DNA from: Pithys albifrons albifrons
Lineage: Eukaryota > Chordata > Aves > Passeriformes > Thamnophilidae
Direction: 5' to 3'
Length of the DNA: 64,000 nucleotides
NCBI RefSeq assembly: GCF_047495875.1
Contig: NC_092459.1
Span: forward strand, 12,528,965 to 12,592,964
Shown here piece by piece: positions 36,102-49,770 of this stretch (position 1 is the first letter of the stretch; every line of letters begins with the position of its first letter). Under the pieces are notes generated by a model, which did not search any database, was not told the origin of the DNA, and worked only from the letters and a program-made list of their open reading frames with translations. A program made the translations under genes and the position numbers.

Positions 36102-39100
36102 ACTGTAATGAGGAAAAATTAGCACTGGGGCATGTATTCTGTGCACAATGATGCTGTATATCAGCTTGCTACATCTGCTCTGCACACTCCTGGAATAAAT
36201 CAGCCTCTGCCCCAGAAGGAAACAGAAATCACTGATTTCCTCTTGCAAATAGAATGATAGAGGCAGAAAGAAGACTCAGCCCAATGTTGTGCATGTCCTT
36301 TGACCCCCTGGAGTCCAAAAGAGGTGAGCTGCTGAGCTCCTCATCACCTTCCCATCCAGCACTCAGGTGAGCACCTCCTTTTCCCCCGCCTTCCCTGAAG
36401 ACTCCCAGCAAAAGCTGTCACAGCTGCCTGAGGAAGCAAAAATCACAAAAATAAACACTGCTCCCACACATCTCTCATCTGTCTTCCCACACACAGTGGG
36501 CATTAGGGAAAGGAATTTTCTTTTGTCACATTTGGAAAGCTTTTTTTCTTTTTAGAAGTGTAAAGCTTGATATTTACTGTCAGCTGGGGAATGTTTTAGT
36601 TGAAATGGTTTCTTTGCTGTGGATCTATAAATAAGCTTATCAATTAAGTGAAAAACATGAAATATACATTTTATACTTCCCAAAATATGTGCACTTCTTA
36701 CCATTAGGTGGACAACTTCATTTTATCTGGAACTAGCAGTGAATTTCTTAGTGGTCTCTGGTGTAGAAAAACAAAAAATAAAAATTAATTAAAAGAGAGG
36801 AGATTTATTTTTCTGGACTAAGCTAGAAAAGTTTTTCTTTCCTGAGACCATGAATTGCTTGCTAACTGTGTTATTTATTTTTCTTAGATTATATGTTCTC
36901 ATTTTAGCAGTATTTTGGAAGAAAATCTGGTGGTGCACAGAAATTAGCATAATCATGTAGCTTTATTTCCTAAATCCTCTCTGAAAATTCAGGTGTTATA
37001 GTCTCAGCATTTCTACAACAGTATAAATTCCCTAAGCACCACAGGGTTTCATACACCAATTCTTTGCTGAATAAAGGACACTGACTGCCCAGTGCTGAGG
37101 GCCATCAGAAAGGTACTGTCAGCTGAGGCACTGAATGACAAAGGTCTTTTGGAAAAAAAAAAACAAACCAAAACACTCAGTAACCTTTGCTAAACTAAAC
37201 CAGCTTTCATGGCTGTTGACACTCTCAATCTCTTAATTTCTTTATCAGATCATAAGATTTGTTTATATTTCTTTTATCATGCCTTGGACCATGGCACGTG
37301 CTGCATGAGGGAAAACATTGATTGTCCTTTGCAATTGTTCACGGAGCAGCAGCTTTGAGGGTCCTGCCACTGCTAACACAACTATTGATCCTTCTGTAGA
37401 GATTCAAAGTCTTGCCAAAAGAGGAATTAAGGAGCAAAAATATTTCCTTTTTCCTGTTTCATGGTCTCTAGCTTTGCCCTCCTCTACCTGCTTCCCTGCA
37501 CTGAATGAACTTACACTGATTTAAAGCTGAAAGGATGCACTGAAGAATCACCCAGTTAACTGGCTGGATTACAGTGCATATTTTTACCACTTTCTATTCT
37601 AGTTAGAACTTTTTAGCCACATTTATAAAATACCACCACTCTGAGTCTGAGAAGAGATACTCCAGTGTAAAGCTGCTTATTACCAGGATAGCCTGACCTT
37701 CCCATACTGCAAATGTTCTTTTATACTAACACAACTGCAGAAGGGGAGCAGCAGTGTCATTAGTAATACCAAGTTTTAATACTTGAAAATGCTGCCTGAT
37801 GACCACTCATCAAATCAGTCTGTAACAAAGAAAAGCAATTGCAATGGCACCTTATTTTTTTCACATGAGTTGGGATTTGCTCCCAAGTGCACTTACTTTG
37901 ATCTCAACCTTAACACTTGGGTAGAGCATCTGCCAGCTCACCCTCCCCACCACTTCGGCTCTTGCTCAGGGTCAAGTACAGGAACAGCTACTTATGGAGC
38001 ACAGAGGTTAAATAGGCTGAGTTTTTCTGTCTCACTCATTGGAGATTCTCCTTCCAGTACTTTCCTAGCTCTCATTCCAGGTGGACCCAAACAGTAGTGG
38101 ATATACCAGTTCTACACTCTGCTTGCTCTCACTGCCCTCCTGTATGCCAAGGACATGAGTTACCAAGGCAGGCCTTCAGTTCTGGCTTCAGCATCCTGCT
38201 TCATGTTGCATGAAGGTGCCAAATTTGCAGGCACTGGTTTGCACACTAAGCACTGCAAGTGATAGCAAAGTCTCTAAAAACAACAGTTGGGGACAGAGGA
38301 TGTAAGGAACAAAGAGAGTGAATAGCTGACAAAGGTCTGCAATCTCACAGTGCTATTAGCATAGGAAAAGAAGTCCCCATTCATTTTGTCTTATCTGACA
38401 GCCCCAGCTTTACAGTGTCTGGAAGCCAGAGGTAGGGATGGATAGATGTTTGCTGACAACTGAGATTTTGTTTTAATCCATTCACAAATGTTTATGTTTT
38501 GGTAGCAGATGTTTTCATACTGGTCTGGAATCATAAAGAGAAGGCCAGCTAGCCCTTTCCAGGACTCATGGTTTAAACAGCAGAAATGCTGTTTGCTGCA
38601 GAGCACACTTCCAGTTTCCACTGGTGACAGAGACACAATTGTCATGCTGAGGTTAAAAGAAATTTATTCTGCAGGTAGGCTTATAAATAGAGATAGTGCC
38701 ATTTATTAGTACAAATTACATCCCTGAAGGAAACAAATGAGTTTTGAAGGACATAAAATGCCTCCTAAACCTAGTCAGCACATGATGAATTGTGTGTTTG
38801 TAAATACCACTCGGAGCCCAGATTTTGATGTATAGAAATAACAGCTTGTTTTAATAAGTTTATAGTCCAGCAGTATCCAAAGCCAATGAATTCACATGAA
38901 TTCATGTCTATGCTTTCTTCATTTGGTTTTCTTTAGGGACAGGTACATAGCAAATTTTCATAAATCTTACATCAGGATGAAACTGCTAATACCTCAAAGA
39001 AAACCTTAGCCTGAGAGAATTGTTGGTTATATATGTCCATCTAGCTATGTCAGTGATAAAGACATGAGATTTCAAGCAAGGATGAGCAGAGGAAAAAACA

Positions 39101-42100
39101 ACCTATTTCAAGTCTTTAAACCAGTCTGGACATTTTGATTCTAGCCAAAATAGCAAGCAAGCATAGTCTACGCAGATTCACCATCAAATTATGAATAGCA
39201 ATGTTTGGTGAAACTTTTTGAGATGCTCACCCAAATTGCTGGACTTCTTTTCTTCAGCCACCTCTTATAGCTGTGTTTGGTGCCTGGGTGTTTATAGAGC
39301 ATCAGTCACTGTGATATTATGGACTGGTTGAAAACCAAAGACACTGAGTATTTGAAAAAGTTATTTCCATTAAACTGTCAACTTGTTTTGTTTGTTCTCA
39401 GCTGCCTCAGCTGTCATACCTATGCTTTACCTCCCAAACTTCAGTTACATTTTAGAGTTTTGAGTTTGTTGGGGTTTTTTTCTAGACTTTTCAGGGTCCC
39501 AGGCATATTGGCATTTTCTGTTACTTACACACAAAAATGCCTCTGTAAAGACCTTTTTCTCCAATCTTAACACTCCCTTGGCCTGCATGAGAACCTTCAT
39601 TCCAAATTTCTAATTTCATAAAGGCACTGCACAAAAGCTGTTGAATTATTCAGAACTGTAAGTAACCAGTACAGATTCTCTAGGCTCTGTCTATTTTAAT
39701 TAAAGGTAAATCCTGCCACACACTGTAATTGCTATGAGAGAGTAAACAGGAAGAGTTAAAAATCTGTAAATAGAAGATAAATGAAAAAACCACCTTCTAT
39801 AGATAATAGTTTCCCTGCATTTTTATCAAAGCATTCACTGCCAGCTTACCTAAATTCTGTTCATTTAGAACAACATATGCCATTATGTGCAGGACTTTTT
39901 ACAGCAGGAATAGATGGTTATTCACAGAAAGCTTGTCGGAGCGAGAGATTAATGTAGTTATTGATTATCTGGTGCTTGATCTCTCTGAGATATAAAAAAG
40001 CTGGGAGTAACCTGCCTTAGGACATGTTCTCAGTGTGGCTATGTTACAGCTGGGGAATATAAACCTGCCATGGGATTGCAGCAATGACCCTGTCAGATCC
40101 AAGACGTGTAGACATCTGAATTTGGCATATTTTGTCTCAGACTGAATCCCACCACCTTGTCAGTGCCAAGAGAGACTGCAGGTCTGTCCTGTGCAGTTGG
40201 CCAGGCACTGAGGGGATTATTTACATCCCAAAACAATGAAGTTGGAGAACTGCGTGAGACACAGCTGACCATGAAGAACAGCTGCACCTGTTCTCATCAG
40301 AAAACTCAACTGAATAAATAAAACTTCTAACAACTACCAGAAGCAGATGTTAGAAAGAGATCTCTTGGAAAATGTAAAGCAAATGTTACCTACAGTATGC
40401 TGACTGAAATGAAGTATCTGTTCATGAGCAGCCTTGGGCTAAGTCCAAGAAAGTGTTGGGTAACCATTGGAAGCAGTTACTCAGGAACACTCCCTTTTAC
40501 TTTTGATAATGTGGCTTCTGATCCCATTTTCTGGAATGTCTGCACGTGTGATGGTTTAATCATTCAGCTTCTGTGCAAACTTAGACCAACAGAAAGAGTT
40601 GCCTTCTCCCAGTGTCATTCATGCAAGTGTCTATAGGATGGTAGAAGTGAAAAAGAACTCAGTCATAAGTAGAACCAGGCCACCTTCACAAGATGAAATC
40701 CATTTGGTGATAGGCAATGCCTTCTCACACTGCATTGAGAAGATGCAATAGAGGCTCTTTTAAGGACACTATTACTCTACAAAGTGCAGTATTTCATATG
40801 GCCTGGCAGGGAAGACTACTGCAAAGATCTACAGATTTGTCATGAAGGAGACAACTCCCCATCCACTGAAATTTTGAATGTCTTTGTGGTAGAGAAGTGA
40901 TAATGGGTGTAAGCAAGATTTGGAATACACTAAATATCTGAAATGAGCATAAAATGGATTGTTGCTGCCCATTGACAATTTAATTATAATTTAAGCAACT
41001 GGGCTGAGATGAAGGGAAGGAATAGAAGTCAAGACCCTCTCTCCATTCATGGGAAATGTACCCATCATTTTGTAGCAATATTGAGCAACACAAAATATCT
41101 TTACCCTAGACTTCTTTCTCCCCATCTCAAGAATGAAGTGAATGACATTTGCTTCATCTCAGCTGTTGCCTTGGGATGTATCAGAGACAGGGTCCTTGAC
41201 ACAAACATTAGAATTGTCACGGTTTTTTATTAGAGATATTTTACTGGTTTCCACCTAGTTAGAGCTGAAAAAGCTGTGCTTTTTAAAGTGTGATTTTTTT
41301 TATTTTAGGGATCAATATTTTCTTTTGAATGTCTTTAATTCTGCAATAATAACTACTTTTAGCTGAAGTCATGCTACAAGTCAGTCCTAATGGCTAGAGC
41401 TATGAATATATTACTAGCATGAAATTCTCTGTCTGTTATTACCCAGCCCAGCACTAGAATGGGCATGTGAACACACACCCATTTGCATAGTAGTGACCTT
41501 TAAATATGTAGTGTTGCATCATTGTGTGGGACAGAAACATGGAATCCAGGGTTTTCAAATACATGTATTTAAAGGAAAGTATCCAAAATCCTTATCTAGA
41601 TAGATCAATTATTCTATTTGAAGTGGTCTGACATTGACAGTTCTAATTAGAGAATCAGAATGCTTTTACCAGACTGGCAAAATATAAGGTGAAATGTTCA
41701 CCGTGTCACATACTTGAGTATCAAGACTTCGGCTTCTGCAAGTCTGATTGCTTTCTGTGCAAGTAAATAGCTTTCCTCTTCTTGTAACTTAATGTAAATA
41801 TTAAGAGGTATAAGGAAAATGAAGATTCAAGGTTCATGTCTATGCTGATAGCTGTTTAAAAATCATGTATAAACACTTCATCATCCAGTTTTCCTATCTG
41901 TATTAGTAAATTTTGTTTAAACCTAAGTATCTGCATTTCTAAATACACATGTTCTCTCCTCTTGTAGAAGTACTGGAAATGCTCCCATACCTTGCAGAGC
42001 AATACAGTATGTGGGTGGCAATTTTCTCCAAACATTTTATCAGGCAATTTTCAGGCAGCTTGGATTACAGATTTTCTTTCCTTCTTAAGAAGAACAACAA

Positions 42101-44089
42101 TAGTGCTATTAAAGCTATTAAAAGATAATAGCTGATACCTACAGAGCTAGAGAGGGCTGGGAAGGTGGGAGAAAAATAGTTCTGTTTCAGGCAACTGAGC
42201 CTAATCCTGTATTATGCTGAGCTACCCCAGCTCTTCTTTCAGTAGTGGACAGAGCTCAGTGGCTTGCAGCCCAGACTGGCTGCTGTCAGTGAGCATGGAT
42301 TTCAGTTTTTGGTATCTGATCACTAAGACATGTCTGGCTGCAGCCTGGATTAGCTGTCTCAGAAACCTAGATTATATCTATACAAGGGAGGTAGGGGAGA
42401 CCTGTAGGGTGCAGACAGGTTGGAGATGGTCCCCACTGGCCCACATCCCTGGAAGGACAGGTATGGAGCAACTCAGCCGGCTGCATGACCTTAAGCCATG
42501 CTGTGCTAACTTAAGCAGCTTTTGCATGAGCTGGTACATCCGCATGGCACAAAGACACAACACATCTTGGATTTACCCTTATAGTTTATGGTTCTTTATG
42601 ACATTCTCCTCTCATATTGATGTACTGCCAGGGATTGAAATAGAGATAAAAATGATTCACTCATGATCTAAAAGGAAAGTAGTCATGGTTGTACAAGAAA
42701 GTAATGAGAAGAACTAACCTTGATCCCTCCGACCTCTGGCCTAAGCAAGAGTGGCCCTATTTCTAACATGCTCTTGTTACTGTTCATAAATGCAGATATA
42801 GAAGATTGTTGGTTATCAGATGTATTAGTGAAGAGTGAAGAAATCACAAATCTGCCAATAAGGCTTGAATGAAAGAAACTGCCATTTTTGGTGGTTTACG
42901 GTAAAGAAATTATTGAACAGGTGAAAGTAGTTTCCTGCATTTTATTATTAAAATAAGAACACCACATGCCTGAGGAAGTGGGGGCACAGAGCAAAAATAC
43001 TGACTGTAAATAGAACTTAATTGAGGGAAAGAAAAAAGCCTTTCTGTATGAGCTAATAAAGCCTTATGTACTTCAACCTAGAAATAACTTGCATGCATCT
43101 TCTCAAAGTCTGCGCTTAAAACTTGGAGCTTAGTGAAGTGTTTTGCATAGGCACCCACCGTTCTTTGAGATGACTGAGGATACTCCTCTTGGTTCAGTCC
43201 AGGAGGAGCTTAGTCTTGAGTTTTTGTCATACCTACAACCATGCATCCTTGGGCACAGCAAAGGGTACCACATGCCAAGGTATGGCAACTGAATGTAGCC
43301 CTAAGATTGGACCTGGCAGATCCTTCTTCCAGCTCCACTACAATTTCCTGTGGGACTCGGGTTAAACTCTTAAGTTAACTACTGTAAAGAGATTCAATTT
43401 CCATTAAGTTCAGTGGGAACATTGATTCTTAAAGAATGGGATTATGGGATTCAGCTAACCTAATTTAGATACCTTATCTGCGGCTGCATTTTGGAAGTCT
43501 AGTGAATAAGTTCTCCAGAAATCCAGGCAAACAGGATCTTCCTTTGAAGACATCTCACCACTGACTGTATGGGAAATATCAGATCTTTTTTTAGGATAAC
43601 TGGTTTGCTTTGGTATTTAAAATGCAGCACATTAGATGTCTGCAGTTGGATAGACTGGATTTGATAATTTAGATATGTGGATGTGAACTGTATAATTTAA
43701 GTTTAAAAAAAAACCAAGATGCACAGACTTTGCATTTAACTTGTACTTGCATTTCTGAGCAGACTGAGCATAGCTGTGGGAGCTGTATGCAATGTCCATT
43801 TGAGCAAATACACCCTTTTGGCACTGCAGATACCCACCAGAAAAAGGGCTGTGAGTGAAATTTATAGCGGACCACTGAAGTTGTTGGCATTAAGTTACAC
43901 AATTTAACTGATATGATAATATTCACATGACTTAATTGCAAGATAAACCAATGTTTAGGAAATACCCAACTCTTCAGATGGAAAGTGAACTATTAATTGA
44001 AAATTATTATTGTAATCTAAAAGCACCATCTGAGTTCATCAAACTAATCCATTTTCTTCTATTGTTCTAATTCACAAAAGATGGAAGCA
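36102..44089. other. Intergenic, no supported gene
   Basis: A+T-rich, with poly-A/C patches such as 37148-37171 and a 12-bp palindrome CATGAATTCATG at 38895-38906. Short open frames only, none with a recognisable domain. The sequence around 39935-40080 is unique and could be regulatory. Confidence 0.45.
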
Positions 44090-44197
44090 GCACAAAATTT
44101 TCGGTGTTCAAAATGATCTACTCGTAGCAGTAGATCAGGCACAAAATTTTTGCACAAAATTTTTGCACAAAATTTTCGGTGTGCAAAATGATCTACT
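44090..44197 (+). repeat. 33-bp direct repeat enclosing a hairpin and a short tandem
   Basis: Two 33-bp copies (44090-44122 and 44165-44197) differ at a single base (GTT versus GTG). Between them lies AGTAGATCA (44129-44137), a perfect inverted copy of TGATCTACT (44114-44122), giving a 9-bp stem with a 6-base loop. The unit GCACAAAATTTTT then follows twice. The layout fits replication slippage combined with template switching. Confidence 0.95.
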
Positions 44198-47100
44198 AAA
44201 CAGCAGCAAGTGCAGCAGAAATGATTCAGTGAATTATATCAGATAACATCTGAGAGAACCATGATATTCTCTCTGAACACATAGAAACAAGATGGAGTTC
44301 AACAAATAAATTTTTCAGTGTGAACTGATCTCCTAGCTGTACTTGAAAGTTCAAAGAAGAATAAAGTCTAAGCAATGCTATCTCACCAAAAAGTTCTCCA
44401 ACACTTCAGTAAACACAGATGAAAGATCTAGGCATTTTATTCTTCATTCTCATGTCAGAAGCAGTTGTTCAGTCTATGCAAATACATTTCAAAATTTGTG
44501 ACTGGGATTCATCTCACCTGGCTTTAGATATTTGCAGTCTCGCAGCTGTGTCTGAGTCCAATGCCTTTGGCTGGCTTTGTACTCAAAGGAGAGCAATAGG
44601 TAATCTAGAGTGCAATTCGGCTGTCCTATTTAGGAGGCCTAATTTTAGGTAAGATGAATCATATTCCAGAAGTGTGTATGTCTCTCCATCAACTAGAAAA
44701 GGAGCTCAGATGTGAAGTTTCTGCATCTTATTTTTTCTCAGTGAACACCGCCTTAGAAACTCTAAATCTTAATGCTTGCAGGCTTGATTTGATACTGTGT
44801 TAAAAGGGAGAAAAACAAATTAAAAAAAAAAAAAGAAGTCTTGTGGATGCTGAAACAACTTTAGAAGACTGAAGGAAATATTAAATCACCTGGAGCAAAG
44901 GTATGCTAGCGTTTAGTGTCACATTTACAGAAAAGGGAATTTCACCTGAAGAGTCCTTGGAGGGGATTGGTTTGTTTTTAAGATTTCTGTCATCAGAGAA
45001 GCTTCTCCAACAGCCATACCATTGACCTCTGAGCTATCAGGACTACCAGGAGCATTTTTGGCTTCTTTCTGCATCAGCATTAGCAACAGGTGTGTTTCAG
45101 ATGAGGCATCAGCTGAATGGCACAACAAAGAGCATAAACAATCAAAGCCCTTCAGGAGCTTGCTTTAGAAATTTTCCATAAATCTTTTTTAAATAATCTG
45201 TCTAATTGTATTGGCCCAATTTTTGACCCCATGTTTCTCCTACCTAAAACACAAAAAAATAAGAGAACTGGATCTGGTTTTTATGTGAGTTTTGCATTGT
45301 ATATGGTAAAATCCCCTGTCTTTTTCCCTCCTTAAAATACACACCACAGAAGAAACCTCTCAAGGCAAGAAAAGGGCTGACCATGCTCCTATGGCTGCTG
45401 CATGGAAAGTGAAGGTGACAGATGATGCTCCATAGCTGGGACTGAGGGAGGACTAAGCACAGAAGTATTGAGCATAGGGTCTCCTGCAGCCAAAACCTGT
45501 TGAAATGGAAGTGTAATAGATCCTAATAAAGTCCTTTTCTAGATAGGAATGAAACTGAAGAACAGATTACTATTCATGAGAAGAAACTGAAACCCCAGAA
45601 ATTGCATTATTAAGACTATCCTTAGGCAATTCTTAGTAAGGCACACCAGTGTCCTGTTGCTGGGTGGTGTGTTTCTATGCGACCACTCTGCTCCTGTCAT
45701 TACCAGATTATGTTCTTTGTATGAGAAACAGGTCAATATGACTGAGTTTTACAAATCAAGGCATGTATTTGCATTGGCTGTCAGCCCTGTAGTTCTTTCT
45801 GGCTTTTCTGCCTGTAGCTGTTGTGAAAACTGGATACTGCAACTTCACCAGAGTCAAGAGAACTGATTCTCTTTCAATAATTACTCCAGTCCAAGGAACA
45901 GCAAAGAAATACTTAACCAACCCAGCAGGGGAAAAGTTGTCTGTGTGCTTTTCACTTCTTTAGCTAAACATGCAAAACATAGTTTTTCTGATATATGAAG
46001 TACAACTATCAGAGACAAATGCCATTCCCCTTATCTTCTTTCCATCTTACATTCCAAATGGCCCATTCTGTTTTATGACACCCAATTACAAGTTCCTGTT
46101 GTTGTTTGAATTGCTGTAAAATGGAATAGTCTCCAGATGTTCAGAACAGCTTGCAGTCAGCATACCTGAACTTAGAAACTGCAGTCTATTAAAAATATGG
46201 ACATATTAAAGAACAGCATCTGGAAATCTGCATATGTTCATCTTGAACTGTGGGCTTCAAATGCCAGGGCATTTTTATTCCATTCTATAAATGGTGCAAG
46301 AACTAATGTTTTCACAGTAATACAAAGTAGAAATTAAGACTGGTCTTATATCTCTTTCAAAAAAGAAAGTCTTTTAGTGGACCAGATGGTTTTCCTCTTT
46401 ATATAGATGCCAAGGCAAAGGCAGGTCTCTATTATATCCAGATTCTCATTTAAACAAATATGCTGCAGTAGCTGAGGGCTGGTTTCCATTTTAATGGCAA
46501 ATATTCTGTCAATAACAACCTTGTACACAAACAGGAGCTTTTCAATTTATATTAATGAAAGTAATTGAATCACAAAATTTACTGCTGATAAGTCAACACA
46601 GGACAATGGATTCTAGCAGATCTGAAGTGCTTTTGGAAGTGGCAGTACTTCAGTAAAAAAAGTTAAATTATTCATTCTGCTGTGTGCAAGGCTTAAAAGC
46701 AATATTTGGTAGCACGACAAATTCAGCTCAGCCCCTTCACTTGGCTATCTGAGGGATGAATTTGTCCCAAAGGCTGGGACTTGGTTCACATTCAGACACC
46801 TCCTCTGTAAAAGTAGGTGTTCATAGGTATGGAAGGTGGCTGAACACAGTAGCCAGTAGAGATTTAGGATAGCTGCATCATGCCCATGGTCCAAGCAAGT
46901 AAAAAACTTGATCTAGGAAAGATCTGCTCCTTTCTGCATATAGCTGCTGAGTCCAGGAGGATATCTCAGGGCATTGCAAATGTCTTGAAATCTGTTTCAA
47001 CAGTTTCCTAGTCAAAAGAGTCAGTGATGCTTGACTGAGTAGATGCACAGAGGATGGGATGAGTCACTTTCTATATTCCTTTGGAGGCTTTGAGTAGTTC

Positions 47101-49661
47101 TCCATTCACTATAGGACTATAGTGGGATCTTAAACACCTAGCAAATTGGAAGATACCTACATTAAAGATGCCTACATGGATACATCTGAAGTCAGTTAAA
47201 TGACTCCAGGGATGCATTTTTTTTTCCTCTAAATACAGAGAAATCTTACCTCATTGGCTTAGACTGGATCCCTGATACATGCACAGCCAATATAGTGAGT
47301 TGAACCACACACCCTCAACTTGCCATATACTTCCCAGTTTAGCGTAACTACCCTTTATATCAGGCACTCTTCATGTAGAAATGAGAAATAACAACATTGT
47401 TATGCTATCTTCTATAAAAAGTATAATGGAAGTATTGTCTCCTACCACATACCAGGGCAAGTTCAGTCCAAAAATTCAGAATCTGATTCAACTTTCATGC
47501 TTGTGCTGGTACCAGGAGTCTGACTTTTTGGTTTAGAGATAAAACTGGAAAGATATTGTGTCCAAATGGTATTATATTTGTTTGCTGTAAGTTGAGTTTC
47601 CAGATATTATTCTATAATAATCATGGTTCCATTGTTCTAGACAAAATATGTGTGTAATAATTTTTAATCATATCTCTATTGCCAGATTATTTGTTATTAT
47701 TAAATACTTCCAGAAAAGTAGCCTGCTTCACATGAGTTTCACCACTGAAGATAATCAAGAAAACCTAGAAGATCTCTTATTTGACATCCTGCCTTTAATT
47801 ACTCCCTACATACTGAATTTGCTCTCTCATAGACCTGACCAACTAAGACCATTTTAATCTACATGTTAAAAACTTGATGGAGTGCTGAAGAAGATCTGTT
47901 TCCTCAGAGGGTTTGGCAGCTGCGATTACTTTGACCTCAGTGACTCTGCAATCTGCTGTTTGCAAAGAAGCAGTCTGAGTGGCAATATGCATTCCCATAC
48001 CCCATATATCTTGGTAAAATTATTTCAGTTTTTCTTCACTATCTTCAGCAATACTAATCTGATGCTTTAGCTGCTCTTTCTCCCTGTCATAAATATTTTG
48101 ACAGCATCCTTTAGAGTATCTCAATCTAAAATCTCACTCAGCTTCATCTGTCATTTACAGCCATGCTTGACTCATTTGCTTATAATGGGTAGATTCTATG
48201 TTTTCAGTAACAGGAGTCATTACAAAATACCAATATGGCCAGAAAGCAGAGAGGAGACAAACAAGGAACATCAAAGAAAGGAGGAAAGAAAATCACATAA
48301 AGAGAGCTATGGAGATCACTTCACCCTTTCTTAGAAAAATGAACTCAGGAGAAAACTGATGAAATTGAAAGGCAGAAAATTTAAAATTAGAGTTGTTTTT
48401 TCTTGCACATTGCAATTGCCAAAAGATGCTCTTAAGCATGGTTCTCCCTGTTATTTCTCTGTTTGTCTAGTCCTCAATGCAAGGGTGGTTGCCAATCCTT
48501 TAGAAAAGTCAGTTGCATCCTTAGGCACCCTTTGCAAAAGATAATGAAAAGAATGGATTAGTTTGGCTTAGATACCCGTACATTTACTAAAACATTCCAT
48601 GTGGTTCACAAAAGGAACCTGAATAATAACTAAGGAGACGCTTCATCAGCAAGCAAGAGAAATACCAGTAAGAACATCTTTACAAGTGTCTAGTGCTGAC
48701 TGATGTGAGAGATGGTTAATAGTACAGGATAAGCAATACTGTGTTTTTGTTTCTTATTCCTGTTCACTGGCAGAACTGCCAGTGGCATGACAAAGAAAAG
48801 AAAGAAAAACCCACTTAGAAACAATTCTCTTGAGTCTTCAGCCATCCACTTCACTAAGGAATAACTCATCTGAGAGTAAAAAACATTCCTGTTGCTTGCG
48901 GCACTACTGCAGATACTAATGGACTCTTTGCTATCTATTTTCCAGTATGGAGTTGTTGATTTTTCTGGACAGTGACAACGTGTTCTGAAATTAAAAAAAA
49001 AAAAAAGAAAGAAAAAGAAAATGCTTTATTGACTGCTTGCTGAAAGTGTAACAGAAGACTGGATTTTGTGCTCACTTCTATAAGACAGTAAATAAACAAA
49101 AAGTGGTCCTCCCCTATATTTTCTGTGCCAGCAATCAAGTTCCTAGGCACTGAAACACAAAAATTTGCAAGGTTTCCTATTACTTATCCCTCCTTAGAAT
49201 GGGAAAGAATGTGCCATATGGAACAGAACACCGGATCCATGCTTTGACTATTCACCCTAAGATATCCACCAAACCCCAGATTTATATGCTGTGCACAATA
49301 TTTATTCCCTCTGCCTTCTGTAACAAGGAGGAGTTATGATTTCATGCATCAAAGGGAATGGCATTAGCTGTGGGGCCATAGATATGACGTGTTGCCCTGC
49401 TCTGTGCTAATCCTGAAGTCTGGTTCTAGCTTGTTGTGATGGGTTTGCAGTGTCTCCATCTTCTGCCCACTTTCAGAAGCCATGTTTAAGCAATATCAAC
49501 ATTAAAAAAGAAACAATTTATCTAAATAAATTAAGGGCCAATTATTATACATATGAATCAATGATGCTGGATGTCACATGCCGTCAGTAACTTTTTACCT
49601 TGATTGGAAAATGACTGATTGCACTAATCCAGTTTTGGAATTGTAGTAATAACACATAGGG
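44198..49661. other. Intergenic, no supported gene
   Basis: A+T-rich sequence with poly-A runs near 44820-44834 and 48991-49020. No recognisable coding frame or dispersed repeat. Confidence 0.45.
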
Positions 49662-49770
49662 AAAAAAAAAAGAAAAGCCAAAGGAAAAAAACCCACAACA
49701 ACCGCCTCCCCCTCAAAGAACCCAAATCCAAACCAAACAAACAAAAAAAAACCCAAAAAAAACAAAAAAC
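49662..49770 (+). repeat. A/C-rich low-complexity tract
   Basis: About 110 bases, almost entirely A and C on the plus strand, with repeated (A)nCCC and CAAA units. It could be the decayed tail of a retroposed element, but no element body is visible upstream. Confidence 0.85.

Noticed and set aside
42214..42666. 150-codon plus-strand frame
   Set aside because: Composition is irregular, with many Cys/Trp/Ser and no domain or splice context. Probably chance.
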